The notes: a model not told the origin generated them from the sequence alone. A DNA stretch of 64,000 nucleotides from Branchiostoma belcheri (GCF_001625305.1 NW_017803884.1:143541-207540); one strand, 5' to 3'. Counted from the first letter of the stretch, positions 32,561 through 43,834 are shown. Numbers and translations: made by a program.

Positions 32561-33313
32561 GTGCCAAGTCCACCCTCATCAGGTAAAAACAACCAGTCCC
32601 GTCAGAACAGGATGTTTGTAACATATTTGTGTCAGTGACATTCATTGTTTGATTATGCATTTAGTACACAATATGACATCATAACATGTTTTAAGACGGG
32701 TATCACAAAGCTGGAAACCGCCTTCTACATGCAGTGTTAGCATGTATCTTGGCCTGGAGCTGAAACACTTGAGAAAAAGTCCTCGCAAGGCCCTAAACTT
32801 TTTCCTGTCATAAATGAACTATGTACGGCTATTTGCGGATGCAAGGTATCTTATACAGTTGCCAGTTATCGTATACATGGATTTTAAATGACATCATAAT
32901 AATAGCTAACTTCTTGTAGCCTAAAAGCCTTCAAAATCTGATTTCGCATTGATGGGGAAAATCTGCACTAGTTTTTTTTTTCAACTTGGAACATCCAAGG
33001 TGGCGTTAGTAAAAAAGTTAAGTGATGTAGAGTTTCGTAATTATTTTCGAAATATCGATGTCATCTGTACTCAGGAAACCTGGGCAGACAATAGTAGGGT
33101 AATGGTTCGTGTGTAGTGGTTCTTACAGTACCTACACTCACCAAGGATACCACAACCCTAAGAATAAAACACAGTTGGCGAATCATATAGTGTAGGTTAA
33201 ACTTTGGCGACTTAGAGCAAAAAAACCAGCAATCATTAATGGCTGTGACATCCAACAAACTTATCTAATTCTAAGCTGAACCAGCCCCCACTGAGCCAAG
33301 GCACAGTCCCCGA
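32561..33313. other. No gene seen; intron-like or intergenic
   Basis: The plus frame at about 32950-33090 has short open text resembling the start of a LINE endonuclease (LEHPRWR... , VTQETWADN) but is too short to name. The rest is not informative. Confidence 0.3.
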
Positions 33314-34045
33314 CTCGGTTGGGTTAAGGCGGCCTAGGCTGATATTCATGTTCGAGTTCGGGCGTGTGTCTGCACGATTGCCACAAACATGTTTCGAACC
33401 CGAATCATGTTCCACCATGTTCGATATGACGTCATTCGAATAGAACGCGTGTTCGGCGGCCGTTACCGGCGGTCATTTGTATGTTTCCCCTGTAAACCCG
33501 CGTTTTTATTCACGGAGTATGAACTAAACGGCTTTACGCGCAGCTGAAAACAGCATAATTGATCTTTAGAGTAATCCATGTTTACGTATTATCACTTTTT
33601 CATCAAAATTGTCCGAGGCTATTTTGCATATAAGTCGATATTTTTAACTGTGGCGATTTTTTAACGAAAAATGACAGAAAAATAGTTGTTTCTGTCGTTT
33701 TTGGCCCCAAAAAAACAATGTAACTGTCATTTAAAACAAAATAGCCTCGGACAAAAATAATAAATAGAGGGTTGGCTTTCTACTTGTAAAATATCATGAT
33801 GAAAGGTGTTGTAACCGCTTGCGCGTAAAGCCATGAAGTAAACAGCTTTTTTTTTAACCAAAATGTTGATTTTTAACCCAAAAATCCAGAAGTAGTAAAA
33901 ACGAAATAACCTTTATTCAATGTGTTTCAAGTACTACTAGAACTGTGTGAAGTTTAGTTGCGGTGCGACCAAGCTATCAAAAGTTACAGGCATATGTATG
34001 AAATACTACTCATAGTATGCCATAGGTTGCCTTAACCCAACCGAG
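33314..34045. mobile_element. Foldback element of 732 bp with nested inverted repeats
   Basis: The ends CTCGGTTGGGTTAAGGC (33314-33330) and its exact complement (34029-34045) bracket a long imperfect palindrome. Further pairs lie in nested order: GGCTTTACGCG (33530-33540) with CGCGTAAAGCC (33822-33832); GTCCGAGGCTATTTTG (33611-33626) with CAAAATAGCCTCGGAC (33737-33752); and a central TGACAGAAA/TTTCTGTC loop at about 33672-33697. This is the structure of a foldback or MITE-type DNA element without a gene. No clear target duplication flanks it. Confidence 0.85.
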
Positions 34046-35710
34046 GATGTCTGGGTTTCCAAGAGGCTGGACAGCTGTAAGAATACACCTAACCCTAACA
34101 ACCCATGAGTTAGCTTGATATTCAGCCACAAATAAAATTTAAGATGTTGATTTAGAATTTCAGGAGCCATCCCTAGTCTGACACGTTAGCCCATTAGTAA
34201 TACATATTTTTCTGTCATCAGTTACATACAACTCAGATGTTGCAAGCTGATATGAATTAATGCTTGACGTTCATATTGTATGGATCGTTTCTGTGTACGG
34301 CTGCTGGTGTGCTATATGGGATGGTCCTCACAGCTAATCAATGTTGTTTGGTGCTCATATCAGGTGTCGCTGTAGAAAAAAAAGATAAAGATAAGGAACA
34401 GAAATTAGTATCATTATACTAAAACGTTTCTTGAAAGTTGGTAACGACCAGAAAACAAGGCATTATCGTTGGTCAGGATGGCTCTTGAAAAGATTAATGC
34501 CAGCGGTCATGTAACAGCGAGTATATAGGCGTCACTAACTATCCGCCCAAGGGATCTTGTATGTATGTATGCTGTGTAATTATTTGGAACAAGCTTTCCG
34601 AAAATATTGACAAGTACCAAGGAGGTTTGAAATTTTCTTGAAAGTATATAGTTCCCCCCGCCAGCACGTAAACAAGATAATCCATCACAGATGTCAGCCG
34701 CGCCTAGCCTTACACATGCATCTTGGCGAGTTTTGTCGTGAACAGTAAAAACGATCGTATTATTACCAGCATAGTACGAGACGTTTACAACAATAGTAAA
34801 CTGAAGATTAGAGACAAAGGGTTTGGACTAGGGGCAAAAGGTTTGGACCAACAGACATATGGTAGTTTACAGAATAAGTGGCTCAACTAACGACAGAATA
34901 AACCGATTTTCATGCATGGGAACTTGTCAACATTTACATACGAGTAGCCAGAGCATGTCAAAAATTCTTTCTACGCTCAGTGACCGCCACAAAAGCGACA
35001 ATTTGTAAAGAGACGTAAGGATCTAAAAGATGACCCACCTCTCGCTACCGCCCTTCCTCTCCAGCTAAAGCTGGGTGGATGTGCGACGGGAAATTTGCCT
35101 GTATCCATCCGCCGCGGAACTGGTCAGATCGTGTCATGTTTACCAACAACGAACTTATACGAAACAAATATTAACAGACTAATTACTCAACAAATGTAAA
35201 ACAATAACAAATTGAGACAAACTGTTTAAAAGAGAGCAGTTGTTGCCAGATGCTCCGTTCTTGTCCGCACTACTTTCTGGCGGCAGTTGTGTACATCCTG
35301 TCTGAGGCGGATATTCGGTGGCGTGATATAGTGAGGGTAATTTAGGGTTTGTCTAAGTACAACCCTTGGAACAAAGGTTTAGGAGCAGGTAGGGGATGTA
35401 AGGAGAGGAGAGAACCTGACAGGGCGGCGACGGAAGACTCCGCTGTCGCGTCGTGACTTGACAAACATACGAGCCTTACATATCTTAAAAAAAAAAAAAC
35501 TTCTGCCAAGCTGAGGGCGTTTCGGGCCGCCTGATCTTATAATACACTTAAAAAAAATTAACAAAATTAAGGCATCAAATTAAAGAGTCATTCTATGATA
35601 ATCATTGCACAATATCACAGTTGACAACGGGACCCAAGGTGTAATGGAAAAATCCCAACAGGAATTGACAAGGGTAAGGTGCTACAGAAACAGGAAGTTC
35701 CACTCCCTCG
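34046..35710. other. No gene seen
   Basis: AT-rich non-coding sequence. A poly-A run at 35490 and a short TAAAAAAAA stretch give no further structure. Confidence 0.35.
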
Positions 35711-35716
35711 AGCAGT

Positions 35717-36345
35717 TTGTACAATGAACTCCTCCCAAAGCTACTGATAGAATATGCAGAGCTCGTACCAAGCACGGTTGCACAACTTTATGCTACTATC
35801 TTACAACAGTGGAAAGTGTCCTCAACACACAACACGCATACCACCTTCCTCAAGTATACTGAAGGATGGATTAATGAGGTAAACCGAGGCGGTCTCTTTG
35901 TGTGTTGAACGTCCTTGTATCTAAACTTGATAATTCTTATTGTATGATAACATTGTACTTTTGTATAAATATATGGCAGAGAATGTTCACTGATCAGTAT
36001 ATCTGACACTGATTTTGTTGTACAGCCTGATCGAGAAGCACATCCGGGAGGTACAGTACCATGCACGGAAGGTAGAAATCCGTGACCGCTGGCTCAAAGA
36101 CAGCCTTCTCAAGTACGTCAACTATTTCAAGCCAGTGTCGTCACACCTGGAGGTTAACATGAACACGTGGACCTATGGGCATTGTAGTTTTAAGAACTGT
36201 ACCTTCAAAGAAATGTAGGTGTGGTACAACTACCACAAGACCTCGAAGCTGACCCAGTTAGGGACTGCCCATGAGAAGAAGATGGCGAGGGATGCCTACC
36301 TGTCTGTTAGGCAGTGGGTGGTTATGCAGGAGGTGGATATCTGAA
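35717..36345 (+). pseudogene. Exon-like open stretches, function unknown
   Basis: 35717-35888 reads LLPKLLIEYAELVPSTVAQL and ends at a good donor (GAG|GTAAAC). An acceptor TTGTACAG at about 36024 opens a stretch beginning LIEKHIREVQYHARKVEIRD, then WLKDSLLKYVNYFKPVSSHL. It continues past an in-frame TAG at 36216 into VWYNYHKTSKLTQLGTAHEK and ARDAYLSVRQWVV. Splicing the two at these sites would put them out of phase, so they may be parts of different transcripts. I do not recognise the protein. A 10-residue repeat (GDDVNQGAAT) follows at 36370. Confidence 0.4.
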
Positions 36346-36369
36346 GCCAGCCCATGAGGAGCTTTAGGC

Positions 36370-36481
36370 GGTGACGACGTGAACCAGGGAGCAGCCATCG
36401 GTGACGACGTGAACCAGGGAGCAGCCACCGGTGACGACGTGAACCAGGGAGCAGCCACCGGTGACGACGTGAACCAGGGAG
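36370..36481. repeat. 30-bp minisatellite, 3.7 copies
   Basis: GGTGACGACGTGAACCAGGG then AGCAGCCAYC is repeated at 36370, 36400, 36430 and 36460 (partial). It reads GDDVNQGAAT on the plus strand and is also open on the minus strand (APWFTSSPMA). Confidence 0.95.
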
Positions 36482-37203
36482 TCCGGCTGAATCTGTAAGT
36501 TTATAATAAGTCCTGATGAGTCAAACTAAAGACATTACTAGAGATAACCAGTTTGTTTACCAGATTTACCCGATATATATACATATTGCACTAGAATACA
36601 ATATCTACATGTAAGGAGTGATGAAGGTTGATAATAAACCTCTATGTTTATACAAAACAGTAACATAAAGCAGTAGCAACTTCGAATGTTTTTAATTTGT
36701 ACATAGTGGTGTATTGTGTGTAAGTTAGAAATGTTCAATGGGTATACTTATTCATTTATAATCCTGTTTTTTCCTGTTAGATTTCAGACATGCACACCTG
36801 TGGGTGGGAGGGGTTTGTAGTGTTCTATGATGACGTTGCTAAGGACATCAAGTGATGTGGCACAACTACGGCTGAAATCTTCCTGCAAAACAGGGCATCG
36901 CAGCACTTCATTGACGGTTTTGCGAACTTTTAAGACTATCAAAATAGCAGCTTAACAAAGTCATTACAACCCTCAGGCAAAATATGTTTTAACATAACTC
37001 ATGTCTGCTGACTTATGTGGACATGTAAAATCATACCAAACCATCTGAGATATATTGATTATTATTGTCTTCATTGTTCTCCGTCCCAGTACTCCTATGG
37101 GCTTGATTCAGATGTCCGAAGTATTAGTTAAAGGATGGGCGGAGCGAGTTTATGTGGATTTGGTACAGCCCCGCCCTCCCAAGGATTTTGTTGGCATCCC
37201 GAG

Positions 37204-37759
37204 GACATTCGCTTTGCGGAGTTCAAGAAGGCTCTGGACGCCAGGATGAAAGAGCTGACTGCATAAGGAGTGGGGCTGGAGAAACGTCAGGCGGACCCTC
37301 TGACTGTGGATGACGAGGACAAGCTCTGGTCTTCCGGGGCAAATTTCCACCCAGTCATCCACGGGGCTGTCACACGGCGTGTCTTTCTACAACTGCAAGA
37401 TCTTTGGATTGAGGGAAATGGACGAGCACCGCAGGCTACAGGTGGTACAGTTCAAGTTCGGGTGCGACGTCGGCGGAAAGTACATGCAGTACACGGGCAG
37501 GATTTGCAAGAACGTCCAGGGGGGACTGAACCACAGGCAAGTGGATGTGAAGTCGATCAGGCAGCACGCCGACAACACCAATCCAAGATGTGTGGTCAAC
37601 CTGTTCGAGATGTACCTGAACTGTCTTCCAGAGAAACAGGGAAGTTTTTACCGGGGACCACTTGCGAAGTCAAACATTCCCAAGTTTTCGCTCCAAGTCG
37701 TCGGGAAGCACACCTTGTCAACATACATGAAGACCATGTGTACCCAGGCGGGCAGGTAG
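37204..37759 (+). pseudogene. Crypton-derived tyrosine-recombinase-like domain (DUF3504)
   Basis: The plus strand reads DIRFAEFKKALDARMKELTA, an in-frame TAA (37264), then GVGLEKRQADPLTVDDEDKL followed by WSSG. After a one-base shift near 37375 it reads VSFYNCKIFGLREMDEHRRL, KFGCDVGGKYMQYTGRICKN and QGGLNHRQVDVKSIRQHADN, and ends VGKHTLSTYMKTMC. This is the order of the DUF3504 domain that links ZMYM2/3, QRICH1 and KCTD1 to the Crypton tyrosine recombinases (LDA-x-MK-x-L, LT-x-x-x-E-x-LW, F-G-L-R...E-H-R, QGGL-x-H-R). Domesticated family members have lost catalysis. This copy has one stop and one frameshift, so it is more likely a decaying element than a domesticated gene. Confidence 0.75.
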
Positions 37760-38095
37760 GGCTGCCTCCCAAAAAAGCTTGAACACCATGGTTCAGCAGT
37801 ACAGGTTAAGAGCACTGGGATAAACTAAGCCCAGCAGAGCAAGACAGCATGAAACAAATGAATTATATGTACTGCAATTTGCATGCGTTGGTCGGGTTTG
37901 CTGACCATGCCAATGAGGCACACCCACATCTGACAGTGTCACCACTATGACGAAACAAGTTTGTGATCTTGTCAAACATGCTCATTGTCCTCGAGCGAAG
38001 GTTTCCCGAACATCTGCATGGAGCCTACAGTAAGTGTGATGACCCAACACTGCGGAAAGAAATGGAGGGGATGGGGAAGAGCAACAGAAGGGGGG

Positions 38096-38253
38096 NNNNN
38101 NNNNNNNNNNNNNNNNNNNNNNNNNNNNNNNNNNNNNNNNNNNNNNNNNNNNNNNNNNNNNNNNNNNNNNNNNNNNNNNNNNNNNNNNNNNNNNNNNNNN
38201 NNNNNNNNNNNNNNNNNNNNNNNNNNNNNNNNNNNNNNNNNNNNNNNNNNNNN
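38096..38253. other. Assembly gap, 158 N
   Basis: The unknown bases lie between GGGGG (38091-38095) and a run of ten G (38254-38263). The gap is probably a poly-G or G-rich tract that could not be sequenced. Confidence 0.95.
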
Positions 38254-38267
38254 GGGGGGGGGGTGAT

Positions 38268-38571
38268 TTGGGGTACTGGTCTCACATCATCTCAACAAAA
38301 CCATCAACCTCATTGATGGCAGCAGAGGGTCAGTTGATGTACAAGACAAACGACAGTGCACAATGGCTCAGAGGACTCTCAGACAACAACCCGGACAGAT
38401 ACAGAGCCATCCTATCACTTGTCAGGAAAGAAGAAAACATGGAAGGGCAAGTACAAAGCCCGCCACAAGAAACAACAGCAAGACAGAGAGGAGAAGTTGC
38501 ATGCTCGGGCATCAGAGCATGCAAGCAATGTAAGAAAGAAAGGATTGTCTATATATAATGATATCACATAA
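38268..38571 (+). other. Exon-like stretch with frameshift, unknown protein
   Basis: One plus frame reads NDSAQWLRGLSDNNPDRYRA then ILSLVRKEEN, and the next frame continues KKTWKGKYKARHKKQQQDRE then EKLHARASEHA before a stop. The charge pattern and continuity suggest one broken coding stretch. No family is recognised. Confidence 0.35.
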
Positions 38572-39705
38572 AAAGTTCCCATTGTTCATTGTGTTCTACT
38601 TCTATAATTTGATTTAGTCTGTGCTTGAAAATTGAGAGTTTTGGTTTGCAGTTTGTTATTAAGCATGTGTATATACAATATTTAGCGGTAAGAAGACAGT
38701 GTGCAAGTGCACTAACATGGCGAGGGTTGTCAATTATTCCGTAAATAATCATCTTCTCGTCTACAATTAGGTCTTGTTTGGTACATCTTTTCCACCAGTA
38801 ACAGAACTCTTTCCAAAATTTTTTTGCTTCTTTACAATACAAGAATAAATGTTCGATAGTGTGCTTATCTGTGTAATTGTTACATCGATCCGTTTGTACC
38901 AGATTTGCTTTTCTTAGCCTACTATTTGTAGCCAGGTAGTGATGGATAATCTTATACTGAAAGCATTGTAATTTGGTTTCCCTTGTAGCGACAAAGGCAG
39001 CAGTATAGGCTCTCTCGATGGTCTTTACCAATTTTGTGTATAATTTCTGTTTCTCTACTTGGAGGCACAACTTGTTTCTGAATAAGAATATCATATAATT
39101 GTTTGCATGTTGTTGTTAAGGGATGTATCTTTTCGGTATATTCAATAATGTTGTTAGGGGTGCATTTTCTTCCATTGCTTTTTATTATATCTTTCCACTT
39201 TTTAGGTATGGCCACTCTTATAGAATTGCATTTCATTATTTGCTTTGAATCCATGGTTATACCATATAGATTATGTAAGTCATTGATTGTTAGAAATGAT
39301 TTATCCCCATACAAGTCATTTATACAAATAATGCCAGCATCTATCCATCCTTTGTAAACCACTGGTACATTCTCGACTAAAATATACCTATTATTCCACA
39401 GGACTTGTGAGCATATCTGTCTGTGTGTTCTTCCCAGGCAGCTACAATATCTTTGTAGAATGGTGGCATGTCATTGAGATTTAACAGTGAAGTGGAGTAA
39501 TTACATCGGAACAAGAAGCCTCCCCATCTTGCAAACAAGTATCCTTTTTCTTTTGACGGGTCAGTTATAAATCTTTTGATCCATACAGCTTTTAGAGCTT
39601 TATTCATTATATTAAAATCAATCATTTTATGCCCACCTTGACATTTGTTGCCAATCAGTGTCTCGCCAGATGTACTTGAATATATATCCATTAACTTGTT
39701 TTACA
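38560..39705 (-). mobile_element. L1/Tx1-type LINE, C-terminal third, frameshifted
   Basis: Three overlapping minus-strand frames cover one ORF2 tail. 39691-39377 reads GGHKMIDFNIMNKALKAVWI and KRFITDP. 39362-38952 reads WIDAGIICINDLYGD and KWKDIIKS. 39094-38564 reads LQCFQYKIIHHYLATNSRLR, CNNYTDKHTIEHLFLYCKEA and FWKEFCYWW before the stop. G-G-x-x-M-x-D, W-I-K-R, and the H-x-x-x-x-C...FW block are the post-RT landmarks of the L1/Tx1 group. Two frameshifts, and no RT or endonuclease in place. The 3' UTR is nearly absent. Confidence 0.85.
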
Positions 39706-39814
39706 AAATGGGTAGGGACATGCATAACTGAACAGATATATATCAACTTGGAGATACCAATGGTTTTCACAATCAAAATCTATCTATATGAATGAATTTG
39801 TACTTCATTTCAGT

Positions 39815-40015
39815 TGGCAACCAGGCAGAAAAAAACCTGGATACGTACACCACAAAGTACTAGTAGACAAGATCCCTGGAAGTCCAAGAAAGAAACAAAA
39901 AGAGGATCATCAGCACACTTTGGCCAGGAGACCAGATGCGGGCCTGGGCAGAGGACAGGCCGACGTCGCCTCCACAGCTTACACAGGAAGATTAGTGCTG
40001 ATTTTCTTATCACCA
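39815..40015 (+). other. Exon-like stretch, unknown
   Basis: A pyrimidine tract and CAG precede an open plus stretch rich in Lys/Arg (TWIRTPQSTSRQDPWKSKKE). No motif is recognised. It is listed because the acceptor is good and the frame is open on both sides of the potential exon. Confidence 0.25.
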
Positions 40016-40159
40016 ATTATTCATTTCCTTTCCAGAGTCAGGGATGGAGACTGCAAAAACCATAATCATTGTATCAGTGCAATATGATTTCCCAGCTAAT
40101 ACATTTCAATTTTTGTTTTTCATACACAGAAATGAAACAAACCAAAAAACTAGGAGGAA

Positions 40160-40477
40160 CAATATGAGGCTGCGAAGACAGCGATTCTCCAATCAGATCC
40201 ATCAGTGAAGAACAAGAGCCCATACATAGAAGATGCCAGGTTAGACTGCCCCGCTAGCCTGAAAGTAGGGGATATTGTGATCATAGACCCTGGCAGAAAA
40301 CAGCATGATGCCAATGAGCCCTGGGTAGTGGTCGTAATGGAGGTAAAACGATCAAACATCAATGCAAAGTTTTTAATTGGTGGATTTGGAAAGACATGGG
40401 GTGTGAGTGGATACGACACGGCTATCTGCGACTTGAAGAAGGTCGTGGCGAAGTCTGGTTTGACATATTTCCACTAG
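40160..40477 (+). CDS. Exon with BAH/chromo-like beta-rich text, unknown protein
   Basis: The open plus frame reads EQYEAAKTAILQSDPSVKNK, LKVGDIVIIDPG, NEPWVVVVMEV and KFLIGGFGKTW before a stop. The D-I-V-I-I-D...W-V-V-V-x-M pattern looks like a small barrel fold of the kind used for binding peptides or nucleic acids, but this is inference from text only. An acceptor (CATACACAG) lies about 25 bases upstream in another frame. Confidence 0.35.
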   Translation, partial: QYEAAKTAILQSDPSVKNKSPYIEDARLDCPASLKVGDIVIIDPGRKQHDANEPWVVVVMEVKRSNINAKFLIGGFGKTWGVSGYDTAICDLKKVVAKSGLTYFH

Positions 40478-40796
40478 GAACAAAAAAACATGCCAGAGAA
40501 CTTAGAGAAAAGGTCAAGAGCCTACATGAGCCTGTTGCTTCATACTTATTGAAAAATGTCAATACCAACGAAATTGGTCTGGCCTAAGTTCAGCTTTTCT
40601 AATAATTTACTACCAAAATTGTAGCATCTGCACAATCTGGAAGTAAATCCTTTTAGGTGTACAAAGGGGGATGGGTGAACACGGTACTATTGAATCGCGG
40701 GGGGGGGGGCTGAATTTATTGTGACTGACCAAGTTTACCTGTTTTTCCGTGCTGTGGAAAAAGTGGTACGATCAACCGCCAATGTTCAGCAGCTAT

Positions 40797-41191
40797 GCCA
40801 GGTACATTGACAGATTTCTTGGTCAACAAGTGCTGGTATACTACTGCCAGCAGCATCGATGATGAGAAGGCTAGCTTAGCATTATTGGAGAAGAAGATCC
40901 TTTCATACTTCGTGAACCTTAGATGCCGTGCCTTTGCTGAAGGTCCTGAAATGTACAACCTGTGGCAGGGGACAGTTATGCGATACCAAGAGGCCAAAGA
41001 ATATGTGGCAGCAGTGTACGATAACAAGTGGTACGTTGGAGTTGTTGACGATGAAGATAATGGGGAATATGACGTCCGGTTTATGGGTCAGACCCTCGGA
41101 CGTGCTCTGCGTGGTTGAAGGGCTACCACGGGCGACAAGAAAGTCTGCAAGGATGTTTATATTTTCTACAATCAAGATAGAGGAGTCTTGA
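40797..41191 (+). pseudogene. Barrel-domain protein fragment (YVAAVYDNKWYVG), frameshifted
   Basis: The 107-codon frame contains EYVAAVYDNKWYVGVVDDED then EYDVRFM. This resembles the Tudor/chromo-like unit found at the ends of many lancelet transposon-derived proteins (V-A-V-x-Y-D-x-x-W-Y-x-G-x-V). After FMG the expected text continues in the next frame as PSDVLCVVEGLPRATRKSAR, so a one-base shift has broken it. A potential partner is the similar beta-rich exon 600 bp upstream. Confidence 0.5.
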
Positions 41192-41472
41192 GAAGCATTC
41201 CAAAAGTGATCCACAAGGGGCTTATTGTTTTATGTATATACGTTTCAGTTGTTAACTTACGTTGCCATTAAGGAACGGTAACTTAACCAGTACCATAAAG
41301 TAGACAGACGTAGACAGCCTGTCTGGCTTTACTACAACACCTAGAAGAGTGTTGTTGTGTATATTAGTTGTGTATATTATTTGGAAACTTTATCAAAAGT
41401 GACCCACAAGGGACCCATGTCGATTTGAAAATGTTCGTGTTATTTTTTAATATAAATTGCCATATGTTTCAG

Positions 41473-41628
41473 GCGTCAAAACTAAAAGCACAAAGTTTGC
41501 CGACCGCACAATATCAAGTCTATGAGTATGAACATCAACATGTCCCAGGCTACCGGAACGCCTACGCCTCCGACCAGCAGATGTACGCCGCTGCGTACGC
41601 CCAGCAGCAGATGTACCCGCTGGGTTGA
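41473..41628 (+). CDS. Tyr/Gln-rich terminal exon, unknown protein
   Basis: An acceptor (ATGTTTCAG) opens ASKLKAQSLPTAQYQVYEYE then NAYASDQQMYAAAYAQQQMY and a stop at 41626. Low-complexity Tyr/Gln/Ala tails like this are common in RNA-binding proteins, but there is no RNA-binding domain here, so no function is assigned. The minus strand is also open (Arg-rich), which lowers confidence. Confidence 0.35.
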   Translation, partial: ASKLKAQSLPTAQYQVYEYEHQHVPGYRNAYASDQQMYAAAYAQQQMYPLG

Positions 41629-41705
41629 TGTCGCCAGGACCTTCGGACATTTGCTTGTGCATTAACAGACATGAGAATATTCCAACCAGATTCTTTGTTT
41701 TTCAG

Positions 41706-41900
41706 TGTCTGGAGAAGTGGACATCAATCATGAACCACACAGTCAACGTCCAAAGCTGGTCTGGGAACCAGATCTTCCACGCGTGCAAACACAACATGCC
41801 TCAAAACGACAGGAGACAACAAAGTGGCTGAAGGTGGACTCGTCAACGTCATAGTGTCAACAAAATGTTGTCCGAGCATGGATCGACTGTAGCTCACAGC
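41706..41900 (+). pseudogene. DDE-transposase-like exon (W..I..H..NVQ.W..N)
   Basis: After a TTTTTCAG acceptor the plus strand reads CLEKWTSIMNHTVNVQSWSG then NQIFHACKH, and in the next frame KRQETTKWLKVDSS. This order (W-x-S-I-x-x-H-x-x-N-V-x-x-W...C-x-H...R-x-x-x-K-W-L) matches a transposase-derived family common in fish and lancelets. In that family it precedes a catalytic-Glu block like the one at 45884-46003. The two frames show at least one base lost or gained. Confidence 0.5.
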
Positions 41901-42021
41901 TGCTTTGGACTAACAGTGTCGGAATAGGCGACAAAAGAAAAGGTGCTGGAACTGGCTGGCCAGAAGCTACTAGCCATGGGAAAAATCGACAGCGATAGTT
42001 TAAGGGCATCTTCTTCTGTGT

Positions 42022-42154
42022 GAAGGGGATGGTGCATGGCTGAAGTATGTACCTAGAACCAGGCAACTGTTTCTTGTAGTTGACTACTTGGACTTAAGAG
42101 GGATTCCCTACAGCAAGATACATCTGTACGTCATGACAAGAACAGATTACATAG
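42022..42154 (+). CDS. Exon-like stretch, unknown protein
   Basis: The open plus stretch reads DGAWLKYVPRTRQLFLVVDY then LDLRGIPYSKIHLYVMT, ending at a consensus donor (ATAG|GTGGGT). The compact hydrophobic pattern suggests a real exon. No family is recognised. Confidence 0.35.
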
Positions 42155-42939
42155 GTGGGTACTATATACATCTCTTTACTCTAATGCAGTTATAATTTTT
42201 TAATGTAATGACTGTAAATATCTCTAAATGAAATCATGGTTAACATGTAAGGCAGAAACATTTATGTAGCAACATACATGGACGCTTATCTGTGATAGTG
42301 ATGCTACTTAGCTGAGCCTTGTTACAACACAAAGGAGACCCTAACTTTGATGCAATTATACTTTATACCATGCATATATACAATATGTTAGATACACTTT
42401 GTTCTTGTAGCCATAATAAACCTTTTCTTACTCTGATTTGTTTGACAATGTTGAAGAAGTCCAAGCCTAAACAGAACAGGGACCAAACTGGCAGAGGATT
42501 ATGTGAGTACCTAGATAGTACTTTAGGAGAGTACGGCGCACAGCCCGGTAAGACTGGGCCCTGCAAAATGCTACTAATAAATTGTACATTTTAATACATA
42601 CATTTGTATAGGCCTTTACTTTTTAGGATGGTAAAATACATGTGGGACCTTACACAATCTTTGCCACATCATAGTTGTATTTCATGATCACATATGTATT
42701 GACCTCATAAATTGTATTGGTAATATCTAATACGTTAGAAAGATGCAATGGAAGCATTCTACACCAATTGCGGTTGTGTGAAGGATTGCTGTGGGAAGAT
42801 CTCATCTACGAGTGCCACCAGCAGTTCATGGAAAAGACCAGAGCGAGCCTTCATAATCTCGTTGGACAAACTCGTTACCATGACAAACAAACACTAAAAC
42901 TTTAGACAATCATTGCGGATATTGTTTTGATGATTTTAG

Positions 42940-43200
42940 AGGATGAAGGAGCTCAGAGTGCGCTCAGGAAGCTGAAGCGCATCTGCAGAGAGCCAACTAT
43001 ACACACGGAGCCGGAGCGGCTGGAGCGGGCCCTTCAGAAGGTGATCAAGGCGGCTTCGAACACCAAAGCCAGGGAATACTACGAAGGGGTTCGTGATTTC
43101 TTCCTGAAGAACACGACGAGTTTCGGGATCGGACTTGAAGTACTCCAATTAGTCATGACAAAACAAGAGCTGAGGAAGCTGAGACAAACGGGGTGCATTT
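42940..43200 (+). CDS. Helical exon-like stretch, unknown
   Basis: An acceptor (GATTTTAG) opens EGAQSALRKLKRICREPTIH, TEPERLERALQKVIKAASNT and KAREYYEGVRDFFLKNTTSF, a run of amphipathic helices. It meets a stop at 43200. In the next frame a Cys-rich segment begins at once (43183-43486), so the two were probably one exon before a one-base shift near 43185. Confidence 0.45.
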
Positions 43201-43486
43201 AGGGAAGAATGCCTCTCCTGCACAGAGTGCGAAGACTTCGAGACCGACGATGGGAAGACTTCTTGTGGATATTGTGGTTGCCCGCCTGCCAGCCACACAA
43301 GACCAGCGAACGCCAGCGCGTCCACGCCTGAGGATGCGCCCTCCCCAGACGCAAACAATTTGTTCCACAAGGAACACATATCTATTCCATCAAATTATTT
43401 TAGAGACAGAAGACTGATAGGATTAGATATTGAAATTTTAACTTGGAATACTGTAGTGCCATTGAGAATACCGGCTTATCTTCAAG
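43183..43486 (+). CDS. Exon with Cys-rich zinc-like motif
   Basis: The plus frame reads EECLSCTECEDFETDDGKTS then CGYCGCPPASH: C-x2-C-x2-C-x10-C-x2-C-x-C-x4-H. This is probably a small zinc-binding unit. It is followed by an acidic, Pro/Ala-rich linker and LIGLDIEILTWNTVVPLRIP before a consensus donor (CAAG|GTGAGT). It joins the helical stretch just upstream if one frameshift is allowed. The family is unknown to me, though short Cys motifs ending C-x-C-P-P-x-S-H recur in lancelet transposon-like proteins. Confidence 0.5.
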
Positions 43487-43834
43487 GTGAGTATTTGCAA
43501 TCACACTACTTCGGGTCTTCCACATCGCTTAATAATTTACATGTACGCGCACTCTTCACACCTCCATGAAAATTGGTGAAGAAAGCAAAACCAAAGCAAT
43601 CCACACCGGGGAGGTCACATTAATTATTTGAAACGATACTTTTAAATATGCATGTTCCCTCACAGGAACATACAATGTCAGGAGCAGACAGGTGTCTAGT
43701 TTTTTTGGAACAAAATTAATGCATACTTGTACACAGAAAAGTTTAAAATGCCATATTTCATTGCAGATGTCAGAGGAGAGACAGAGGAAGCTGGGCTAGA
43801 CACCACATGCGACATCGGGCAAGACCAAGTACGC

